Positions 33,456 to 44,409 of a stretch of DNA of 64,000 bases are shown piece by piece. Source of the stretch: Caenorhabditis elegans. Taxonomy: Eukaryota > Nematoda > Chromadorea > Rhabditida > Rhabditidae. The stretch spans positions 8,804,001 to 8,868,000 of the forward strand of contig NC_003283.11 in NCBI RefSeq assembly GCF_000002985.6. Direction: 5' to 3'. Position numbers and translations under genes: made by a program. A model generated the notes under the pieces. It was not told where the DNA came from and ran no database searches. It saw only the letters and a list, made by a program, of their open reading frames with translations. Positions within the stretch are counted from its first letter, which is position 1, and each line of letters opens with the position of its first letter.

Positions 33456-36400
33456 GTGTCCTTGGCGACACGTATCGTTGGCCCCCTCAAAAGGCGTATC
33501 AACCACAAGGTTGACGCAGCCAAGCGTATCTTGGCCGAGACTGAGGCTAAAATGGAAATTCTCCTGAACATGCCTCAGGATCAACTCCTCAGCAGCGAAG
33601 ACTCGACTTACCTCGACGCACTACTGATTCGTCTCCAGACGATCTTAGTTGCGCTCGAAGGTATGCGCGACCTTATCTCTGACAAATTCCGTGACCCGGA
33701 AATGATGGTCGATACTAATCGCCATCAATATCACCAGGAGGTGCTCGACTACCTCGAAAAGTCATCAACCGCTAGATTCGTAGACCACTTGACTCACGAC
33801 ATCCAACAGCTTGAGACTGAAATGAGAAGCCGAAACATCCCCATCACCCACTTCGATCCATCTCTGCTAGCAACCACCGACGTAGAAACAGGGGCCACCA
33901 CCGAGGACGACGCCAACGACGAGGAAAGGAGAGACATTGAGGCAACGATCGAGGACCACGCTCAGAACAATGGGCCGTCCGATCATCGTGTCATCTCTGA
34001 TCTTCGAACTCCTCACGGTAGCACGCCGTCTACAGGAACCCCTCGCCTATCTTCACCAGGCATGGTTTGGGACAACGAGGGACTGAGCCTGCACGATGAA
34101 TTACACCTCGCGAACTTGCTCGACCCCGCGAACCCACAGAGATCTCCAATGGCTCCTGCTGCTCCAACATCATCTGCTGCTGTTCCGACTCAATCTGCCG
34201 CTGCTCCGACGTCGTCTACCACTGCTCCGATGTCATCCGCTGCTGCTTACCATCCACATGGTCAACATGGTCAACATGGTCTACAACTCGGTGCTCCAGC
34301 TCATACCAATGGTGGTACTACTCGTCTACAGCAGCCGCTTGATCAAAGGATCCAGACAACTACACAAGGGGTACTCCAAGGGAAACGTGAGCAGCTCGAA
34401 CAGGGCCCGACGGAGACCCCACTCCTCGTCCAGCAAGCCCCTACAACTACGGGCCCAGGTACGCGAATTACACCACAAAGAGTTCTGAACGCGCCTGCCT
34501 TGCAAACACATCAGGTTTTAAACAGCCAGATGGGTTATCCAAGTGCAGGAGCTCATGATTACTCGACTTTTCACCCGCTCCTCCAATACGCACAACCTCG
34601 CGGTGAAGACACACTCACGCACAGACTCCTGGCGGCAATCGAAGCTATTGCCACAAGTCAGAGTCAGATGCAATCAGAGTTGACGTCACAAGGCCGCTCG
34701 GTACACGTGCTCACCGACAGAATGGAAGCTACAGAAAAGTTAATTGTGGAACCCAAAATCTTAAATACTACCGTCGCCGAAGAGACCAGTAGACCAGCTA
34801 TGCCACAGCCAACCCATGAAACGGCTCAGCAACAGCAAACCACTGGCTCCGAGTACGAATATGAGCCCGAGTCCGACGACAACAACCAACAACCGCTTAC
34901 TCCTCAAACACGCACCGAAATCCGGTACATCGAGGTGAAGAATAATGGTAGTCACGAGACTCAAAACTTATTAAAGTACCTCGGCAAATATGATGGTAAC
35001 TCAAATATTGACTCATTCCTCACCGACTTCAAAGAATCGGTCATGGAAAACGAAAACCTAAATCAAGCAAATAAATTCATGATCCTAAAAACTCACCTAT
35101 TAGGCAAAGCGCGTGACTGTATCTCTAGAGACCACGTAGCGGCTAAGGCGCTTGAGAAGACCATTACGTCTCTCAAATCTGTGTTTGGGAAGGATGAGAA
35201 TAAGACCAGCCTTCTAGCCCAAATCCACGCCATCGGTTTCCCTCAATCAGACGTGCGAGAAATGCGTAGGGCGATCGCAAAACATTCTATTCTTGCCGAA
35301 CAACTAGTGAACTCCGGCTTAGCAGCGAATGATGAGAGAACATTCACACCTCTCACATCTCGCCTACCACCCGCTATCCGCACAAGAGTCACTCAGTTCT
35401 GGGGCTCGAAAGGAGAAAATGCGACATTCCAAGAAATCTTTGACTATGTCACGACCTGCGTTGACGACATGGCCAGAGAATCAATCTTGGCCCTTAGACA
35501 TTTACCAACCGCTGAAAGCGAAACCGAAGTAGGACCACTCGGGATCCCATACTCAGGTCAAATCAATCACGCCTACGCCACCACCCAGAATCAGGAAAAC
35601 CCTAATGGAAAAAAGAAATCGATCGGCTGGACCGACAAACCGGTATACAAACCAGAAGATCACCCAAAGACCTACTACGACAGAAACACAGGGGAATCTT
35701 TACCAGGGTACTACGCTCCGGGACAGAAAGGACCACTGCTCCGCTTACTCCCGAGAACGTTCCCCCTGTACGAAGGTACCGCCAAAAAGACTTGCAGAGC
35801 ATGCAAAGGGAGCCATCACTCACTAAGATGTACGCTCTCTAGCAAAGACTTCAGGCAAGCCTTAATGGCATCTCGTCTATGCCCAATCTGCACTGGCACA
35901 CACAACGTGGAGCAGTGCAAATGCTTGATGAGATGCATTCTCTGTCAAGGGTTGCACCACACGGGAGGGTGCACACTGAAAGAGTATTATAGGGACTTGA
36001 AAAACTATCCGCCAACGCTCCGCCGCCCCAGCAGTTTTTTCGAGATAGCCGGGAAGGCCGGCATTTGGGACAAAACCAGCAATAAGCGGTTTTGGGCAGG
36101 CAGGGGGACAAATGTACCGAGCCCCCTGTCAACAGCTGTTTTGCCGCCAGCCTCAAATGTCTCCGATTCTTTTCATACCCACAGTACTCTTTCTCCAACA
36201 CCCGCTATCCCCACTATCAACCCGCTCCTAACTTTTATTCCAACGTTTTCCGATTCTGCACAAGTCCTAGCAAAACAAGAAATTTCACAATTCGTAGCAG
36301 TGCTTTCAAGATCAAATCCAGCTCACCAGCTGGCCGCGATTGTTGAGAAATCTGCGCAAGCCTCCCGCTTATCTTTCATATGCATTCGCACAAAGTCAAA

Positions 36401-37745
36401 TGATTGCATCCTGGCCCTCGTGGACTCAGGAGCTTCATTATCACTCTTGTCGCATCAACGAGCTGAACAGCTTCATATGAAAATCCTAGCCAGCACGAAT
36501 ATGCACTTATCTGGTTTCAACGGTGCAGTTACCCAAAAATCCCACGTATTCAAACTGCAATTAAAGATGAGAGCCTCTCAAAGAACTCTCACGCTAATGA
36601 TTGCCGGAATACCAAATATGCCAGAGACACCCTACAGCGCACCATTCTTTTCCGATGAGGACTTAGCTTACATGAATCGTCATAACATCGACCACTTTGA
36701 GATTACTTCTACCAATATTTACAATGGTAGACGAATCGATATGATTCTTGGTAACGATCTACTGGCATGGCTTAACGCTAACCCAGAGACCAAGAAACAT
36801 ATTCTTCCGTCTGGGAGGTTGGTAGAAATCACGGACTTTGGACACATTGTACATCCAGTCCCTGATACAACAATCTACCAAAACCACACCCAGATCGAAG
36901 TCATCAGTGAAACATTCATGCATGCATCCGCTCTCATCAACGGCCTCAATCCAGAAGACTCGAATCAAGCCCTAACACTTCAGGTAGAACAACAGTGGAA
37001 GTTAGAAAACATTGGCATCGAGGCACAGCCCTGGAATGACCATACTACAACATCCGCTAAAGATCTACAGGCATCATTCGAAAACTCCCTAAGGTATACA
37101 CCAGAAGGGATTCTCGAAGTTGCTTTTCCATTAAATGGAAATGAAGTACGCTTGAAAGACAATTATGAGGTGGCTGTGAAAAGATTACACGCTACGGTTA
37201 ACGCTCTCAAAAATTCCAAAAATCCAAATTTACTTAAACAATACGACGAAATTTTTAAAACCCAGGAAGCAAGTGGGATCATCGAATCTGTTACCCCAAA
37301 CATGAAATCAGAGACTAAGTACAACTATAACATGCCTCACAGAGCCGTGATCAAAGAGTCCTCAAATACCACCAAAGTGCGGGTCGTCTACGACGCATCT
37401 AGCCACGCAGTAGGTCAATTGAGTCTCAATGACGTGGTCCATGCGGGAGCAAACATGGTTATTCCTCTTTTCGGCATCCTCATCCGCTCACGGTTCATTA
37501 AACTGATGATCGTAGGAGATCTTGAAAAAGCCTTTCATCAGGTTCAAGTACAGCCCGAATTTAGGAACTTAACTCTATTTCTATGGCTAACGGATTTAAA
37601 TAAGCCGATTACGAGGGATAATATTTGCACCAAACGGTTTGTGCGCCTACCATTTGGCATGAGTTGTAGTCCCAATTTATTGGCTTCAACGATTGTAAAT
37701 TTCTTGGTACACAATCCAGATTCGGGAATTTGTGGTAAACCATGA
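33456..37745 (+). CDS. gag-protease-RT (N-terminal part) of BEL/Pao element, truncated RT
   Basis: The frame is open from about 33330, has no ATG until 33552 and has an AG acceptor at 33455, so translation probably begins on an upstream exon or at 33552. Order: helical N terminus; Pro/Gln/Ala-rich linker; a Gag core of the DUF1759 type (KYDGNSNIDSFLTDFK...); three knuckle-like motifs (CRACKGSHHSLRC, CPICTGTHNVEQC, CILCQGLHHTGGC); an aspartic protease with DSGAS at about 36425; then RT with the first catalytic aspartate region (VGDLEKAFHQV) and the RLPFGM motif. The frame ends at 37745, soon after FLVHN, where the YXDD catalytic region is expected. That block is absent and the reading frame changes, so the enzyme cannot be active as encoded. 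Family: BEL/Pao polyprotein, processed in virus-like particles. Confidence 0.85.
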   Translation: MSLATRIVGPLKRRINHKVDAAKRILAETEAKMEILLNMPQDQLLSSEDSTYLDALLIRLQTILVALEGMRDLISDKFRDPEMMVDTNRHQYHQEVLDYLEKSSTARFVDHLTHDIQQLETEMRSRNIPITHFDPSLLATTDVETGATTEDDANDEERRDIEATIEDHAQNNGPSDHRVISDLRTPHGSTPSTGTPRLSSPGMVWDNEGLSLHDELHLANLLDPANPQRSPMAPAAPTSSAAVPTQSAAAPTSSTTAPMSSAAAYHPHGQHGQHGLQLGAPAHTNGGTTRLQQPLDQRIQTTTQGVLQGKREQLEQGPTETPLLVQQAPTTTGPGTRITPQRVLNAPALQTHQVLNSQMGYPSAGAHDYSTFHPLLQYAQPRGEDTLTHRLLAAIEAIATSQSQMQSELTSQGRSVHVLTDRMEATEKLIVEPKILNTTVAEETSRPAMPQPTHETAQQQQTTGSEYEYEPESDDNNQQPLTPQTRTEIRYIEVKNNGSHETQNLLKYLGKYDGNSNIDSFLTDFKESVMENENLNQANKFMILKTHLLGKARDCISRDHVAAKALEKTITSLKSVFGKDENKTSLLAQIHAIGFPQSDVREMRRAIAKHSILAEQLVNSGLAANDERTFTPLTSRLPPAIRTRVTQFWGSKGENATFQEIFDYVTTCVDDMARESILALRHLPTAESETEVGPLGIPYSGQINHAYATTQNQENPNGKKKSIGWTDKPVYKPEDHPKTYYDRNTGESLPGYYAPGQKGPLLRLLPRTFPLYEGTAKKTCRACKGSHHSLRCTLSSKDFRQALMASRLCPICTGTHNVEQCKCLMRCILCQGLHHTGGCTLKEYYRDLKNYPPTLRRPSSFFEIAGKAGIWDKTSNKRFWAGRGTNVPSPLSTAVLPPASNVSDSFHTHSTLSPTPAIPTINPLLTFIPTFSDSAQVLAKQEISQFVAVLSRSNPAHQLAAIVEKSAQASRLSFICIRTKSNDCILALVDSGASLSLLSHQRAEQLHMKILASTNMHLSGFNGAVTQKSHVFKLQLKMRASQRTLTLMIAGIPNMPETPYSAPFFSDEDLAYMNRHNIDHFEITSTNIYNGRRIDMILGNDLLAWLNANPETKKHILPSGRLVEITDFGHIVHPVPDTTIYQNHTQIEVISETFMHASALINGLNPEDSNQALTLQVEQQWKLENIGIEAQPWNDHTTTSAKDLQASFENSLRYTPEGILEVAFPLNGNEVRLKDNYEVAVKRLHATVNALKNSKNPNLLKQYDEIFKTQEASGIIESVTPNMKSETKYNYNMPHRAVIKESSNTTKVRVVYDASSHAVGQLSLNDVVHAGANMVIPLFGILIRSRFIKLMIVGDLEKAFHQVQVQPEFRNLTLFLWLTDLNKPITRDNICTKRFVRLPFGMSCSPNLLASTIVNFLVHNPDSGICGKP

Positions 37746-38385
37746 TGAGAGTATGGAGAAAATAGACCCAAAAGACAGAGTATCCGATAGAACAATCAAG
37801 TTACTAGGAATGAAGTGGAATTCAAGCCCAGACGCAGATACTTACACCATCAAAATCGCCGATGTCCAAACCATTATGCATCCCACCAAAAGAGACGTTG
37901 CTTCTAAAATGGCTGAAACCTTTGACCCATTGGGACTAATCTCACCGATTCAAGTCTTAATGAAAAGGTTTATTCAAAAGCACGAAGTAAACTGGAAAGA
38001 CCCTATCCCTAAACACCTGCTAGATGACTGGCAAGCAATCCAAGCTTCCTTCATAGATCGTACAATAACGGTACCGAGAAGACTGACAACTGATTTCGAA
38101 TACAAAGAAATACAGTTACTGATCTTCTCGGACGCTTCTCAAGACATCTATGCAGCAGCCGCTTACGCCTACTTCTCATATGGTGACGATAGACCTCCAG
38201 TGATCTCCTTGATCACAAGCAAGAATAAGATTAAGCCATCCAAGGAGACCAATTGGACGATCCCAAAATTAGAATTGTTAGGAATTGAGATTGGATCAAA
38301 TCTGGCTTCTTCCATCGTGAAGGAGCTCAGTTGTAAAGTAACCAACATCCGCTTATTCACTGATAGCTCTTGCGCTCTGTACTGA
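37732..38385 (+). pseudogene. RT connection and RNase H fragment, out of frame with gag-RT
   Basis: This frame resumes with the typical segment after the BEL RT palm (MEKIDP..., TIKLLGMKW, FDPLGLISPI) and continues into RNase H (LLIFSDASQDIYAAAAY, KLELLGIEIG, LFTDSS). It overlaps the preceding frame by 14 nt in another register as the result of the internal deletion. It ends at an in-frame TGA (38383-38385) inside RNase H; the same register continues as the integrase frame. Without the YXDD block upstream and with this stop, no complete polymerase can be made. The lesions are described only as breaks. Confidence 0.85.
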
Positions 38386-38388
38386 ATT

Positions 38389-40839
38389 TTGTCGAAAAAG
38401 AACACACGTGTTTGGGTAGCAAATCGAATTGACCAAATTCACCTCAATCAAACACGAATGAGGGAATGCGGCATCGATACTTCCATTCACCACTGTCCGA
38501 CAAAAGACAATCCCGCAGACATCGCGACTAGAGGCATGAGCACATCAGAACTACAGAATAGTGACTTGTGGTTCAACGGACCGGAATTTCTTAAACAGAA
38601 ACCGGAAGACTGGCCATGTAAGATTGAAGGAACATTTACGTGCCCAGCTGAATTCCAGGCAGTGGTATTCGCAGAGATTCTTGACCCAAAGACCAAGAAG
38701 ACAAAGAAACCTCTCATGGAAAAAGCTGAAAAACCACCCGCTTCCGAAACAGTCTTACATATTCTTGAATTACCTTCCAAATTCGAATCGACCATCTCCT
38801 TTCGGTACACCAACTCTCTACGAAAATTAATGTTAATCACCTATAGGACCCTCTTAGCTATCAGTAAAATGCGTAAGGGAAAAGTTCCGACTTCTCGGAT
38901 TCTGGAGAAGTTTATGATGGCACCCAATCTTCTCGAGAAGAGAAGGGTCGCACGACATTATATCTTCCTCCAGCATTACAAAGAATGCGCGGAGCAAGGG
39001 CTCACATTTCCATCATCATTGAGGTATTATGTTGCACCTGACGGGCTATATCGTGTGCTGAAGCAAGCTAAGTCACCGACTCTGCCCGCTGAAGCTAACG
39101 AGCCAATTCTGGTTCACCCGAAACATCCGCTTGCTAATCTTCTAATGCTCGAAACTCACGAGATCAACGGTCATTTACCGGAACAGTACACTAGGGCAGC
39201 TCTGCGCACAAGATACTGGCTACCGAACGACAGTTCAGTAGCTCGATCTGTAATCAGCAAATGCGTTCAGTGCAAAAAGGTTCATGGATTACCCTTTCCA
39301 TACCCGCACTCTATGGCTTTGCCTGAAAGCAGAACAACGCCTTCAACCCCGTTCCAAAATGCCGGTCTTGATTACATGGGGCCTGTAGAATATAGTAAAG
39401 ACGACGGAGTTTCAACTGGAAAAGCCTACGTGCTAATCTATACGTGTTTCACCACTAGGGCGGCCATCTTAAGAGTAGTGTCTGACGGCAGTACGGAGAG
39501 ATTCATTATGGCTCTAAAAACCATCTTTCATCAGGTGGGAGTCCCGAAAATGGTCTACTCTGACAACGCTCCAGCATTCATCTTAGGTGGATCGATTCTA
39601 AACGACGACATCTCAACGTGGGAACATCATTCCGACCCTCTGACGTCCTTTATGGCCACGCAATCCATCCACTTTTTCCGTATCACCCCCGTGTCTCCAT
39701 GGCAAGGCGGGATGTATGAGAGAATTGTAGGATTGGTGAAGCATCAGATCCTTAAAGTATGCGGAGCGGACAGGTTCGACTACTTCACGTTGTCATACAT
39801 TGTCTCTAGTGCTCAAGCTATGGTAAATAATCGCCCGCTCATGCAACACTCGCGCCAACCGGATGATATGATCGCCATCCGACCATGCGATTTCCTGAAC
39901 CCGGGAGTCATGATCGAGACGCCACCTACTGAGTTCACACCATCCGCTCCCAGCGGTGTCCCCGAACAAAGAGTACGTGCTCATCTTGCAAGCCTGGAAG
40001 AAGCCATCGAGCTTCTCTGGAAATACTGGTCACTAGGTTACATAATCAATCTCAGACAGAACCATCACAGAAATGTGAGATGCGCTGATCTGAAACCAAC
40101 GGTCGGACAAGTAGTGCTAGTAAACACCAACCTGGTCAAGCGACAGAATTGGCCTCTAGGAGTAATCGTACAAGTCAATAGGTCAGAAAGGACGGATGAA
40201 ATCCGTACAGCAGTGGTAAAATGCAAGGGGAAGTTGTACAAAAGGTCTGTATGCCAACTCATTCCACTCGAAGTCCAATCTTCGGATATGGACAGTCTTC
40301 CTGATACGGAAAATCGGGAAGATGGTCAAGAGCGTTTGATGGATGCAGGAATGGCCGTTCAACATCCGTCGGCTCCCCCTTTGACTATTCCATCCGCTGC
40401 CCTTTTCGACTCACCGGACGAACATTACTCTCCGGAGCTTTTTCCTCGTGAGACTTGCCCAAACGTAACTGAAGCTACTGAGAACCCTTCATCAAAAATT
40501 CAAAATAATACCATGATCCCCTTAGTCCCCAATACTTCTACTATTCAAAACGCCCGCTTAGATTTACACGAAAGGGTAGGAGAAGAAGATAATTTCGAAA
40601 ACCCCGACTTAGACCAAGTCCACGTTGACAGTGAGGACGAAGTTGAGTACCAGGACCCGAGCACAACCGAGGAATTGCCCACAGCAATTCCTGGTCGCTC
40701 AAGACCTCTTCTACCACGAAAGGTCAAGAAGCCTGTGTACTACAACTACTTCCTTCACACAACGACGGCCGTCAAGTCGACGTTTTCAACCCTGGAGTGT
40801 TGTGAGATGGTCCCATCTCCCAATTATCTGGTACTCTGA
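38389..40839 (+). CDS. RNase H end plus integrase of BEL/Pao element
   Basis: 816-codon frame in the same register as the RNase H fragment, separated from it only by the TGA at 38383. It begins with the end of RNase H (HHCPTKDNPADIATRG) and then integrase: the zinc-binding H-H-C-C part (THEINGH...CVQCKKVHG), and the catalytic D, D, E in LDYMGP, SDNAPAF and GGMYERIVG, all present. A DUF5641-like C-terminal domain (VRCADLKPTVGQVV...VYNRSVC-type region near 40080-40265) follows, then an acidic tail of about 190 residues that runs 14 codons into the 3' LTR. No envelope-like frame is found downstream. Integrase itself looks intact, but there is no start for separate translation. Confidence 0.85.
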   Translation: MSKKNTRVWVANRIDQIHLNQTRMRECGIDTSIHHCPTKDNPADIATRGMSTSELQNSDLWFNGPEFLKQKPEDWPCKIEGTFTCPAEFQAVVFAEILDPKTKKTKKPLMEKAEKPPASETVLHILELPSKFESTISFRYTNSLRKLMLITYRTLLAISKMRKGKVPTSRILEKFMMAPNLLEKRRVARHYIFLQHYKECAEQGLTFPSSLRYYVAPDGLYRVLKQAKSPTLPAEANEPILVHPKHPLANLLMLETHEINGHLPEQYTRAALRTRYWLPNDSSVARSVISKCVQCKKVHGLPFPYPHSMALPESRTTPSTPFQNAGLDYMGPVEYSKDDGVSTGKAYVLIYTCFTTRAAILRVVSDGSTERFIMALKTIFHQVGVPKMVYSDNAPAFILGGSILNDDISTWEHHSDPLTSFMATQSIHFFRITPVSPWQGGMYERIVGLVKHQILKVCGADRFDYFTLSYIVSSAQAMVNNRPLMQHSRQPDDMIAIRPCDFLNPGVMIETPPTEFTPSAPSGVPEQRVRAHLASLEEAIELLWKYWSLGYIINLRQNHHRNVRCADLKPTVGQVVLVNTNLVKRQNWPLGVIVQVNRSERTDEIRTAVVKCKGKLYKRSVCQLIPLEVQSSDMDSLPDTENREDGQERLMDAGMAVQHPSAPPLTIPSAALFDSPDEHYSPELFPRETCPNVTEATENPSSKIQNNTMIPLVPNTSTIQNARLDLHERVGEEDNFENPDLDQVHVDSEDEVEYQDPSTTEELPTAIPGRSRPLLPRKVKKPVYYNYFLHTTTAVKSTFSTLECCEMVPSPNYLVL

Positions 40840-41311
40840 GACACTCGCGAATACTCCCATCGTGTTCGCCGTACCAGAAAACCTATAAACCGCTCCTTCC
40901 AGTCGCTCTATCTCCCCCTTTCTCCAATCTAATGCGCGCCCTCATTTGAATCTCCCGCCAAGCTCAATGGTCTCGCAGCGAGTGTGCGCCGCGGGTCTCA
41001 CCGCGCGCGCCCTCCTTGCTCGTCCTAATTCGCTGGCCTAAATTAGTTTCGCCTCAACTCGCTTCACTCGTCTCGTCACCGCACCAGCGGCACGTTCCTT
41101 CCTTTAATTTAATTATTTTATATTAAACACTTCCCTTTCTATCATTCTTTAGCTAATAAATGGGGTTTCATGGTAAAACATGTGTTACTCGTTCACACCG
41201 CTTATCCTCCTCTTCGCTCGGCACTCTGCAAACGCCAGTTCTCTCTTAGACTCTTATTCCGGCTTGACCCCAGTTGCGGCTCCCCAACCCGCTTACACTG
41301 GGCGGTCAACA
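40798..41311 (+). repeat. 3' LTR
   Basis: 514 bp, identical by eye to the 5' LTR except T at 40824. The bases just upstream (CCTGGAGTG) are a poor polypurine tract. The right flank ATAA duplicates the left flank of the element. Confidence 0.92.
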
Positions 41312-41917
41312 ATAATGCTGAAATCAATGCTATTAGTGAAAAAGAGAAATCAAGTTTCCTGGTTAAAGGATTAAAGGAAGTCCACACATCGATGTTACAG
41401 GTTTCTGTTATCTCTTTCTCCATGCAGTTTTCTTTACCAAAAAAGTTAGCGCATGCTTCGTTTTGAATTTCTTCCATTTCTGCCGGATCGTCAACTGCAT
41501 CTGGGAATGGATCAAAGTTTTGAAAACATGTCGAATTTGCCACGGTTAATTGAGATTCACAACTTTTGAAATCAATAGTGAGATACTGAATAGCTTCACA
41601 ATACGAGGTTACTTTATCCACATAATCTCTAACTTCTTCTTTTGCCTCACATTTTAAATGCTCACAAGTATGAACACCTTTACAAAGCTTGTTTATTCCA
41701 TCCACAATTTCTCTCTCTGGTAAGTTAACAGATTTGGCAATTTCAAAAATGTCATGAAGTTTCTGAAGTTCATGTGAAACAGAAGTTAATATAGCTTTTT
41801 TACCTGCGGAAAACTCGCTTGTAAACATTTTAAGGCTTTTGGTCCTTCTGATCGTACACATTTTGTTTCCTTTGTGGCCAGCGTAAAACTTAGGAATAAG
41901 AGTGGTATAATAATAAT
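41312..41917 (-). pseudogene. DUF19 gene 4, disrupted by the retrotransposon
   Basis: Exon 1 (41804-41917) shows the family pattern of hydrophobic leader then KETKCVRSEGPKALKCL, but the codon where the paralogues have ATG reads ATT, and a TAA lies a little upstream. Exon 2 runs from 41762 towards 41330 and has the full cysteine framework with STCFQNFDPFPD. Its 3' end lacks a clear GT donor. A TTGATTTCAG acceptor (41318-41320 on the plus strand as CTG) opens the last exon, which is cut after six bases by the LTR and continues at 21451-21403. So the gene has no evident start codon, a doubtful donor and an interrupted last exon. It may have been decaying before the insertion. Confidence 0.7.
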
Positions 41918-42202
41918 TTCAATTTCAATTAAATAACAAATGTATTATATGAACGTATAGGATTAAAAATAAACATTCAACTAGACATACATTTTTATAG
42001 GTAAAAACATATGAGACTAACAACCAAATTTAAAAGAGAATGTCAGTTTGAATGATGGATAGTAATAAAAAATTTCAAGAATGATGATTGATGTAATGGA
42101 TTTTTTTGGAAGCTTTCTGATTTGCGAAAACTTGAAAACAAAAAAATGAATTCAAGGTAATAGAACTGAAAAATAATACTCATTTAAAAAAACTTTCCAA
42201 AT
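41918..42202. other. Spacer between DUF19 genes 4 and 5
   Basis: Short AT-rich interval; nothing recognised. Confidence 0.4.
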
Positions 42203-42835
42203 TTATTGCAAGATGCAACAATCGTGTTCAGGGAACATGTAGTGCTGAAACCAACCAATTTCAACATAATCTTTTAGGGTTTTACCTTTATAAATTGTAT
42301 CCACATGGCAGTATCACAAATCTCAATCATCTTCTTCTCAATGCAATTATCTTGTCCTAGGAAAATCTTGCATGATTCCATTAATTTTTCATCGATTTTC
42401 AATGAATCGCTAATTGGATCTGGAAATGGAATCCAGTCTTGAATGCACGTTGAGTTATCCGCCATTAGTTTTGCCTCGCATTCTTTGAAATCTACTGAGA
42501 GAAAATGATTAGCGTCACAGTAGGAAATTGTCCTGTCCATAGACTTCATTGCATCTCTATTGGCCTTGCACTTTGTGAAATCACATTTTTTGAAGTCGTC
42601 GCAGAGTTTATTCATTTTTTCCGTGCTGGCTTTGTTATCTATGTCAGTTGATAACTCATGGTTTGAAATTTCGTGAAACTTCTGAAATATTGAAATTCTG
42701 GAGTTTTATAGTTCTAGTTTCAAAATAAAACTTTACATCTAAACAACTGAAAATACCCGGGCCAGCTGCATTTAAGCACATCATTTCTTCATAACCAAAT
42801 GCAAGATTTATAAACAACAAGATAAGTATTATCAT
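42203..42835 (-). CDS. DUF19 (T20D4.11-like) secreted protein, gene 5
   Basis: Exons 42737-42835, 42286-42681 and 42203-42244 join in phase to 178 residues. Exon 1 encodes a signal peptide MIILILLFINLAFG. Exon 2 carries the DUF19 cysteine set with STCIQDWIPFPD and CIEKKMIEIC. The 13-residue last exon (starting HYMFPEH) is diverged but placed exactly as in the paralogues, after a GGTTTCAG acceptor; read-through would stop at 42274 instead. AATAAA overlaps the stop. It lies just beyond the retrotransposon-disrupted gene 4 and is outside the repeated part seen in this window. Secreted; role unknown. Confidence 0.78.
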
Positions 42836-43334
42836 TTTGCGTGTAGTAAATGATTAAGAACATCAAACATTTCACTTAAATACTCTTCAATGTTTTCGTG
42901 TCAATTAGTGTTACCTGAAGAATGTAAATTGGTTCTCAGAAACAAAGTGTTTCCGCACGTTGGCAGAAACATTGCACTCTTGGTTCGCCAAATTATGTTT
43001 TTGTCTGTTTATCACATTTGAAGAACTATTGTGATACAATGTAGTCTTTGCAAGATTTATCATTATTGTTGAAACATCCCGATTTTTCAAATTAATCATT
43101 ATTTTAGACATTTCAATAACTGGTGTGTAAGAGAAATAGATCTGTACTTTACCTCAAAACTAAAAAAAAATTTCATAAACACTTAACACTTCATCCTCAA
43201 GAGAAGAGCGAAAATAATCCAATATCAGAAGAATAATGCTGCAACAAATAATAGCATATGGATCACCAAAGGAAAAAGACACAAGTCAAAGAATTAATAT
43301 TTATTATACACATAAATTGGGATTTTTGAATTGT
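42836..43334. other. Spacer between DUF19 array and histone cluster
   Basis: AT-rich, about 500 bp; no gene or RNA recognised. Confidence 0.4.
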
Positions 43335-43350
43335 GGCCCTAAAGAGGGCC
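43335..43350 (-). terminator. Histone 3' stem-loop of H4
   Basis: GGCCCTCTTTAGGGCC on the minus strand, about 45 nt after the H4 stop: a perfect 6-bp stem with a 4-nt loop. It is preceded by the CCGAACCCAACG flank shared by all histone 3' ends here. This is the SLBP-binding element of replication-dependent histone mRNAs. Confidence 0.92.
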
Positions 43351-43392
43351 GTTGGGTTCGGTTGGTTTGTTGTATGAAATCGAGAGATAAAA

Positions 43393-44353
<961 letters not shown>

Positions 44354-44409
44354 ATTTCTGATTTTCAGAGTTTGAGACCGTTTCGATTCAAACCCCCACC
44401 GAACCCAAC

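Larger units (their letters stand above)
21452..41311 (+). mobile_element. Giant BEL/Pao LTR retrotransposon (19.9 kb) with accessory genes
   Basis: Two 514-bp LTRs (21452-21965, 40798-41311) begin TG and end CA, in direct orientation. The flanking 4 bp ATAA (21448-21451 and 41312-41315) is the target duplication. A tRNA-primer site follows the 5' LTR. Internal order: tandem repeats, gene A (24740), gene B (26183), gene C (29941), gene D (31032), a 26-bp repeat array, then gag-protease-RT-RNase H-integrase. A DUF5641-like tail after integrase and RT before RNase H before integrase place it in BEL/Pao. Typical BEL elements are about 5-8 kb, so this is exceptional. LTRs differ at one base I noticed (21478 C versus 40824 T), implying a young insertion. 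The polymerase is broken by an internal deletion and a TGA. The interior is GC-richer than the flanks. I cannot say which named Cer family it belongs to. Confidence 0.9.

Noticed and set aside
40840-41311. Envelope gene downstream of integrase
   Set aside because: The integrase frame runs into the LTR with no space for another gene, and no signal peptide or membrane segment is present there.
41202-41861. A single long DUF19 frame of 219 codons including LTR sequence
   Set aside because: Its N-terminal part (MCTIRRTKSL...) is the wrong frame of exon 1 plus an intron, and its C-terminal part is intron and LTR read-through.
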